Part shown: in pieces, positions 6,803 through 10,929 of the stretch
Layout: each line of letters opens with the position of its first letter
Position numbering within the stretch: the stretch's first letter is position 1
NCBI GenBank assembly: GCA_900553845.1
Contig: USEW01000055.1
Span: 1 to 10,929 of the forward strand
Direction: 5' to 3'
Length of the DNA stretch: 10,929 nucleotides
Origin: an uncultured bacterium
GTDB lineage: Bacteria > Cyanobacteriota > Vampirovibrionia > Gastranaerophilales > Gastranaerophilaceae
Notes under the pieces: model-generated
The model's database searches: none
What the model was told of the DNA's origin: nothing
What the model saw: the letters and a program-made list of their open reading frames with translations, nothing else
Program-made: the position numbers and the translations under genes

Positions 6803-7289
6803 TATTATTTTTCTTTTGTTCTAAATAATTTACTATTTCGTCAACTTTTTTAATATTTTCTTTTATTATTTTTTCAAGTCCGCAGCCTTCAAAGAAAAAA
6901 GTACGTTTATCAACAACTGGATATTTCCGACAAAAGGTAGGTCTATCTTCGTATATTTGACATTTTTTGTCTTTTTTTAAATATCTGCAATGAAAAAAAG
7001 TAACTTCATGTTCTTTCTTGTTTGTTGTTTTTAAAATCATATCGACAAAATGTGGATTAACTTTCCTTGCTTCGTCTATTGAATCAAAAGGAACAAAAGT
7101 TGCTAAAAAATCATTTGCGCTTACAACAATATCAATCGGAGCGTCTGTTTTTTTATTAGCAACATCAAGCAGTTCTTCATACGTGAGACAGCCGCGTGCT
7201 GTTCCTATTTCGCAACATTTCCCGCAAGCCTTGCAATAACCTTTAGGCAGCTGCATTAATCTTTCAACTTCTTTTACAAAATCTGTCAT
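6795..7289 (-). CDS. YkgJ/CxxCxxCC-family cysteine-cluster protein (putative Zn/Fe binding)
   Basis: A 164-residue cytoplasmic protein of the YkgJ family (zinc- or iron-chelating, CxxCxxCC). The cluster is GYCKACGKCCEIG (17-29; Cys19, 22, 25, 26). Further cysteines are at 34, 101, 110, 120 and 136, in the family context FHCRYLKKDKKCQIYEDRP (99-117) followed by TFCRKYP (118-124). Eight or nine conserved Cys could hold one or two metal ions. The biochemical role of the family is poorly defined; some relatives have been suggested to bind Fe-S or to act on proteins, so none is assigned here. It is the first gene of a two-gene unit with uvrB, overlapping it by 8 bases. The start at 7289 has only a weak purine stretch upstream. 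Confidence 0.9.
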   Translation of the reverse strand: MTDFVKEVERLMQLPKGYCKACGKCCEIGTARGCLTYEELLDVANKKTDAPIDIVVSANDFLATFVPFDSIDEARKVNPHFVDMILKTTNKKEHEVTFFHCRYLKKDKKCQIYEDRPTFCRKYPVVDKRTFFFEGCGLEKIIKENIKKVDEIVNYLEQKKNNNE

Positions 7290-7380
7290 ATTCTTAACTT
7301 TTCTTAATATTTTTTCGATTTTTTAGCATTATTTTCTTACTATCTGTTTTTATTTATATGTATAAGTAGTTTGATAAAAA

Positions 7381-8268
7381 GTGAATATGCATAATATATC
7401 ATACCCTAATTTTAATAATAATTCTTTTTGCTATAATAATCAAGTTATGCAAAATTCAAGGAACGTAAATAAAAATAATAAGCAAAGTTTTGGTGAAAAT
7501 GTTAAGAACGAAGTAACAACACAAAAACAAAATCATAAAACAGTTTATGTTCCAACTCAGGTTCCAAATGGTAACGGAAGCGGTGTAAACATAATCATCT
7601 ACAATCCTGCTGTTGTACCGGGTAACAACACAACTTTTAACAATCACTATACCCAAAGTCCTATTTTAAATACACAAGGTGAAAATCAAAATGCACATAT
7701 GAAATCTCAAATTGAAGTAGAAAATCAAGGTGAAAATGAAAACATATATGACACAATTGTTGATGATAATGAAAATGTAAAAGACGAAGAACCTGACAAA
7801 ACTGACCAGTTGTCTGAGCCTTCAGAAGAAAATAAATATAATTTTCCTCCTGAGAATGAAACAAAAGAGGAAAATGTTGAAACTAAGGAAGTAACCTTGT
7901 TAACAGATGAATATATAATGACCCTTGAAAACTATTTAAGAAATGAAAACAAAGATATAAGAACACAAGGAATCGAAATGCTTGCAAAGTGTTTTCGTGA
8001 AGATAAAACAAGAAGCGATGACATTGCTTTAAATAATTTGTTAAACTTAGCTCTTCAAGATGTTGAACCGAGAATTCGAGTTCTTGCTATGTGTCTGCTT
8101 GATACAAAAGATGCTAAAGGTGACGATTTAACTTATGATATATTAACCCAACTTCAAACATCAACAGCATATGGTGGAGAGGAAGCAAAATTAGCTTCAA
8201 AAGTGCTGCTTGAAATAAATACTCAAAAAGTACAAGTAACTGAAAATGAGGTGGATAATGGCAAATAA
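7381..8268 (+). CDS. HEAT-repeat protein with disordered Asn-rich, acidic N-terminal region
   Basis: A 295-residue protein if the GTG at 7381 is used; the ATG two codons later (7387) is equally possible, and neither has a clear ribosome binding site. Residues 1-100 are rich in Asn and Gln and include KQSFGENVKNE (35-45), YVPTQVPNG (56-64) and an aliphatic patch NIIIYNPAVVPG (70-81). Residues 110-172 are strongly acidic (Glu/Asp), with two similar QGENxN stretches. Residues 176-281 form paired amphipathic helices of the HEAT/ARM type (ENYLRNENKDIRTQGIEMLA; LLNLALQDVEPRIRVLAMCL; LASKVLLEIN), a protein-binding scaffold. There is no signal peptide or membrane segment. It overlaps the next gene by 11 bases, so the two are probably translated together and may interact. 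No specific family is recognised; binding partners are unknown. Confidence 0.8.
   Translation: MNMHNISYPNFNNNSFCYNNQVMQNSRNVNKNNKQSFGENVKNEVTTQKQNHKTVYVPTQVPNGNGSGVNIIIYNPAVVPGNNTTFNNHYTQSPILNTQGENQNAHMKSQIEVENQGENENIYDTIVDDNENVKDEEPDKTDQLSEPSEENKYNFPPENETKEENVETKEVTLLTDEYIMTLENYLRNENKDIRTQGIEMLAKCFREDKTRSDDIALNNLLNLALQDVEPRIRVLAMCLLDTKDAKGDDLTYDILTQLQTSTAYGGEEAKLASKVLLEINTQKVQVTENEVDNGK
8248..8254 (+). promoter_or_regulatory. Ribosome binding site deciding the downstream start at 8258
   Basis: GAGGTGG lies inside the coding end of the HEAT gene, with its GAGG core 6 bases before the ATG at 8258. This favours 8258 over the in-frame ATG at 8246, which would overlap the ribosome binding site itself. 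Confidence 0.6.
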
Positions 8269-8902
8269 AAATATTTTTAACTCGTTATTATCTACTGTAA
8301 CAACTATTGGTTCTTTATGTATAATGGCCTCATGTGGTTATAATGCTTATAAAACCGCAAAAAACAGCGCTGAAGCAGAAGTATATAACTTAAATATGCA
8401 ATCACAGTTTAACAACCCTATTAGTGCTGGGGCATTAATCAATAATCCATATCAGCAAAACGCATATTTAAATGTATCCGGACCGACAAAAATACAAAGT
8501 ACTGGTGCTAAAGTAAAAGGATGGCTTGGAGGAGCAGTTAAATCATTGTCTGACAATTTTATTCCATTAACAACTGCAGCACTGGGTGCAATTTTTAACC
8601 GGAATTATTTCGGTAAATTATTTTTTATAAGCTCAATTGTTTCATTGTTTGGAAAAGATTTATTTAAGAAAAATAAATCCCAAACTTCACAGATAAACCT
8701 TAACGGATTTAACAATCAGGTTCCATATTCTCAAATGACAGGGGTTCCTACAACTGTTGTATCCAATACCCCTTTAATGAATCCTTATGTTGTTTCACAA
8801 GTACCGCCAATAAATGGAACAAGCTATATAAGTCCTGCTTCTCCATATATACCAAATAATTCCCCATATATACCATATCAGCAACAAATGAGACCATATT
8901 AA
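8258..8902 (+). CDS. Putative lipoprotein or membrane protein with Pro/Tyr-rich tail, unrecognised
   Basis: A 214-residue protein from the ATG at 8258 (218 from the less likely ATG at 8246). The N-terminus has Lys4, a hydrophobic stretch (about 9-25) and CIMASCGYN, which formally fits the broad lipobox rule with Cys26 as the acylated residue, although Met at -3 is not typical; a simple membrane anchor is the alternative. Residues 100-131 (FIPLTTAALGAIF, FGKLFFISSIVSLF) form one or two further hydrophobic segments, followed by KDLFKKNK. From residue 150 the chain is low-complexity, rich in Pro, Tyr, Asn and Gln, with a tandem SPYIP motif (195-199, 202-206). The family is not recognised. Overlap with the HEAT gene suggests a functional pair, perhaps an envelope component and its cytoplasmic partner; that is inference. 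It ends 2 bases from the opposing acyl synthetase stop. Confidence 0.72.
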   Translation: MANKNIFNSLLSTVTTIGSLCIMASCGYNAYKTAKNSAEAEVYNLNMQSQFNNPISAGALINNPYQQNAYLNVSGPTKIQSTGAKVKGWLGGAVKSLSDNFIPLTTAALGAIFNRNYFGKLFFISSIVSLFGKDLFKKNKSQTSQINLNGFNNQVPYSQMTGVPTTVVSNTPLMNPYVVSQVPPINGTSYISPASPYIPNNSPYIPYQQQMRPY

Positions 8903-8904
8903 AT

Positions 8905-10731
8905 TTATTTATACATACTTTCTATTAAGTCTTTATGTTTTTCCAAAACAGCCTGCTTTTTTATCTTAGCTGTTGATGTCATAAGACCGTTGTTTATAGA
9001 GAAAGGTTCGGTAATAAATCTTATATCGTTAATACGTTCATATTCTCGGTAATTTTCTCTATTTCTTATTATTCTTCTTATATCATTAAGAATTTTTTGT
9101 TTTAATTCTTTATTTTTATATAAATCAGCTTTATTATCAATGTTTAAAGCTTCAAAATCAGGCACAACAATTGCACTTAAAGCATTTTTGTCTTGTCCCG
9201 CAATAACTATTTGGTTTATATATTTGCTTGAAAGACACGCTTGTTCAAGACTTTCAGGTTCAATATTTTCTCCGTTTGAAAGAACTATTGTATCTTTCAA
9301 TCTTCCAGTTAAAACAAGGGCATTATCATATGTTAAATACCCGATATCACCGGTGATAAACCATCCATCCTTCAATAAAACTTTTTTTGTTGCATTATTA
9401 TCTTTATAATATCCTCTCATTATTTGCGGTCCTTTGGCAAGCACCAAACCTTTTTTATCAGTTTTTAATATTTTATCAATATTATTTGGATCAACTATTT
9501 TTATTTTTGTACCATTCAATGCTTTTCCAACATTGTATAACGTATTATTTTTTTTGCTTCTTATATTTAATATAGGAGAAGTTTCAGTCAAACCATAGCC
9601 CACTAAAACACATATATTCAAAGCTTCAAAATAATCTTCAATATGATGTGCAAGCGCTCCGCCGCCTGAAATACCCAATTTAAAATTATTGCCAAGTGTT
9701 TGCTTTTTTATTTTTTTATAAATTGTTTTGTTTATGCAAAAATCAACAGGAAATAAAAAAGATACAATAATTGCTGCTTTAATTTTGTTTATAAAGCCTG
9801 ATTCAGTTTTATCAAGAACTAGATTTTTAAGAATTCTCATATTTTTACGATAACATTTTGAGACTACACATATTGGAGCTATTGTCTTTATATTTGATAC
9901 GATCCCTGAATAGATTGATTCCCATATTCGTGGAACCAGAATTAGATAATCAGGATTGTAAAACTGCAGATCTTTTTTAAAATGTTTAAGATTGGTATAA
10001 ATTTGGGTACATCCAATGCTGAGAAGATAATATTCACAAGTTCTTTCATACATATGCCAAATAGGAAGAACTGATAATGCTTTTGTCCTATTTTTAAGCT
10101 TTAATCTTTCCCCTGTTTGAACAATCTGGCTTACAAGATTTGCATGGGTCAGCATTACGCCTTTGGGAGTTCCGGTTGTGCCTGAGCTATATACAATGGT
10201 CGCTACATCATAAGAACTTACTTTGGAGCTTATTTCAATATTGGTTGTTTTTCCAATATTTAATAATTCATTAAAGGTAAAAACAGGAAACGGATATTTT
10301 TTGTCAATATTTTCATTCCCTGTGTATATTACAAATTTAGTCTTATTTTCAACCAGAAAATCTTCAAGATTATTTATTATTTTTAAACTATCACATATTA
10401 AAGCACAAGAATCAGAATGTTGGTAAATATACTTTAGCTCGCTAACAGGAGCATTTGAACCTCTTACTGCATTTATAACGCCTGATTTTTGACAGGCAAG
10501 ATCCATTATTATCCATCTTGAGTTATTTTCACTGAATTGTGCTATATGATCATATGTTTCAATGCCAATAAATTTCAAGGCTTTTGCAATATGGTTAATA
10601 TCATTTATCATGCAGTTATAATCTACACTATAGTCTATGTATTTATCAATTAAAGCCATATGAGAGCCAAAATCGCCTTTTAAAGTTGATAAAAATTCAT
10701 ACACTGTTTCGTATTTTAATAATTCCTGCAT
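8905..10731 (-). CDS. Long-chain acyl-CoA (or acyl-ACP) synthetase, AMP-binding family
   Basis: A member of the ANL adenylating superfamily that activates fatty acids as acyl-AMP and transfers them to a thiol carrier. At 608 residues it has the usual length for the bacterial long-chain (AMP-forming, FAA1/FadD15-like) group. Motifs: P-loop YSSGTTGTPKGVMLTH (181-196), PIWHMYER (223-230), GISGGGAL (353-360), GYGLTET (378-384), DGWFITGDIG (455-464) with Asp462, TGRLKD (475-480) with Arg477, and the C-terminal catalytic-lysine region TSTAKIKK (585-592, Lys589). There is no signal peptide; such enzymes act at the inner membrane face. In Cyanobacteria the homologous protein works as an acyl-ACP synthetase that recycles free fatty acids; if the host is a melainabacterium the same role is possible. 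The carrier cannot be told from sequence. A well-formed promoter lies just upstream. Confidence 0.93.
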   Translation of the reverse strand: MQELLKYETVYEFLSTLKGDFGSHMALIDKYIDYSVDYNCMINDINHIAKALKFIGIETYDHIAQFSENNSRWIIMDLACQKSGVINAVRGSNAPVSELKYIYQHSDSCALICDSLKIINNLEDFLVENKTKFVIYTGNENIDKKYPFPVFTFNELLNIGKTTNIEISSKVSSYDVATIVYSSGTTGTPKGVMLTHANLVSQIVQTGERLKLKNRTKALSVLPIWHMYERTCEYYLLSIGCTQIYTNLKHFKKDLQFYNPDYLILVPRIWESIYSGIVSNIKTIAPICVVSKCYRKNMRILKNLVLDKTESGFINKIKAAIIVSFLFPVDFCINKTIYKKIKKQTLGNNFKLGISGGGALAHHIEDYFEALNICVLVGYGLTETSPILNIRSKKNNTLYNVGKALNGTKIKIVDPNNIDKILKTDKKGLVLAKGPQIMRGYYKDNNATKKVLLKDGWFITGDIGYLTYDNALVLTGRLKDTIVLSNGENIEPESLEQACLSSKYINQIVIAGQDKNALSAIVVPDFEALNIDNKADLYKNKELKQKILNDIRRIIRNRENYREYERINDIRFITEPFSINNGLMTSTAKIKKQAVLEKHKDLIESMYK

Positions 10732-10751
10732 ATTTTAATTTCCCCAAGACT

Positions 10752-10780
10752 CTTATAATATAACTTCTTTACTTTGTCTA
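10752..10780 (-). promoter_or_regulatory. Sigma70-type promoter of the acyl synthetase gene
   Basis: Reading the minus strand, TAGACA (10780-10775, five of six matches to TTGACA) and TATAAG (10757-10752, five of six matches to TATAAT) are exactly 17 bases apart. Transcription would start near 10745, giving a leader of about 15 bases to the ATG at 10731. The nearby GGGGA (10745-10741) is the only Shine-Dalgarno-like sequence. This is the best promoter match that I found in the window. Confidence 0.55.
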
Positions 10781-10839
10781 TTGTACTATAATTTTTTATA
10801 TTTGTAAAAAAATGGTTTATTTGGGAAAAATTGTATATA

Positions 10840-10929
10840 ATGAATTATATGATTAAAGTATTCAGAAATATTTTCATTGTAATAGTTGTAGTATTTGTTG
10901 TTTTTGAAGGTATATATTTATATATTGCA
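10840..10929 (+). CDS. N-terminus of a membrane-anchored or exported protein, cut by the window end
   Basis: An open frame from the ATG at 10840 (alternative ATG at 10849) runs to the last base without a stop, giving 30 residues. The start MNYMIKVFRN is followed by a strongly hydrophobic stretch (IFIVIVVVFVVFEGIYLYIA), typical of a signal anchor or uncleaved signal peptide with a positive-inside start. The in-frame stop upstream is at 10789, so the protein cannot begin far earlier. A TATAAT at 10836-10841 sits on the first ATG, so if it is a real -10 box translation would begin at 10849 with almost no leader. It is divergent from the acyl synthetase gene with a 108-base spacer. Family unknown. 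Confidence 0.55.
   Translation, partial: MNYMIKVFRNIFIVIVVVFVVFEGIYLYIA

Noticed and set aside
1..10929. Recoded TGA (as Trp or Gly)
   Set aside because: No confident gene contains an in-frame TGA and Trp is encoded by TGG; the absence of TGA stops among nine genes fits AT-bias towards TAA.
1..10929. tRNA, rRNA, riboswitch, CRISPR array, insertion sequence or attachment site
   Set aside because: No cloverleaf or GC-rich structured segment, regularly spaced repeat array, transposase or integrase motif, or terminal inverted repeats were seen on either strand.

Overview
This window is AT-rich bacterial chromosome with short intergenic gaps and ordinary stop usage: eight TAA, one TAG and no TGA among the nine complete gene ends, with Trp encoded by TGG. 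Several proteins have no informative relatives that I can recall. They have Asn/Gln-rich, low-complexity N-termini with small Phe-centred words (FTS at 3355-4806, NFG in the same protein, SFG at 7381-8268). Together with the base composition this looks like the gut Gastranaerophilales (Vampirovibrionia/Melainabacteria, the non-photosynthetic sister lineage of Cyanobacteria). That placement is inference from recalled protein style, about 60 % sure; a low-GC Firmicute or another AT-rich lineage is not excluded.

Layout from left to right. Bases 1-249 hold the end of a small hydrophobic protein, followed closely by purD (purine synthesis). An XRE-type regulator lies tail-to-tail with purD and overlaps it by 34 bases. 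After a 194-base gap come a single-domain rhodanese on the + strand and, facing it, a stand-alone OLD-type TOPRIM protein (2336-3253). A 101-base divergent spacer separates the TOPRIM gene from a 483-residue papain-fold peptidase candidate (3355-4806). Its stop codon is one base from that of uvrB (4808-6802), which is itself overlapped by an upstream YkgJ-type cysteine-cluster gene. A 91-base divergent spacer leads to a coupled pair: a HEAT-repeat protein with a disordered acidic N-terminus, and a putative lipoprotein or membrane protein with a Pro/Tyr-rich tail. A long-chain acyl-CoA/acyl-ACP synthetase faces the pair. The last 90 bases begin a membrane-anchored protein that runs off the window.

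The housekeeping genes (purD, uvrB, acyl synthetase) are secure. The parts most likely to be undescribed are the papain-like protein, the ATPase-less OLD TOPRIM protein divergent from it, and the HEAT-lipoprotein pair. No complete named defence system, mobile element, CRISPR array, tRNA or rRNA is visible. Genes occur as singletons or pairs on alternating strands, and all four tail-to-tail junctions overlap or lie within 12 bases with no classical terminator. No stretch over 300 bases lacks a gene; the largest gap is 1740-1933.
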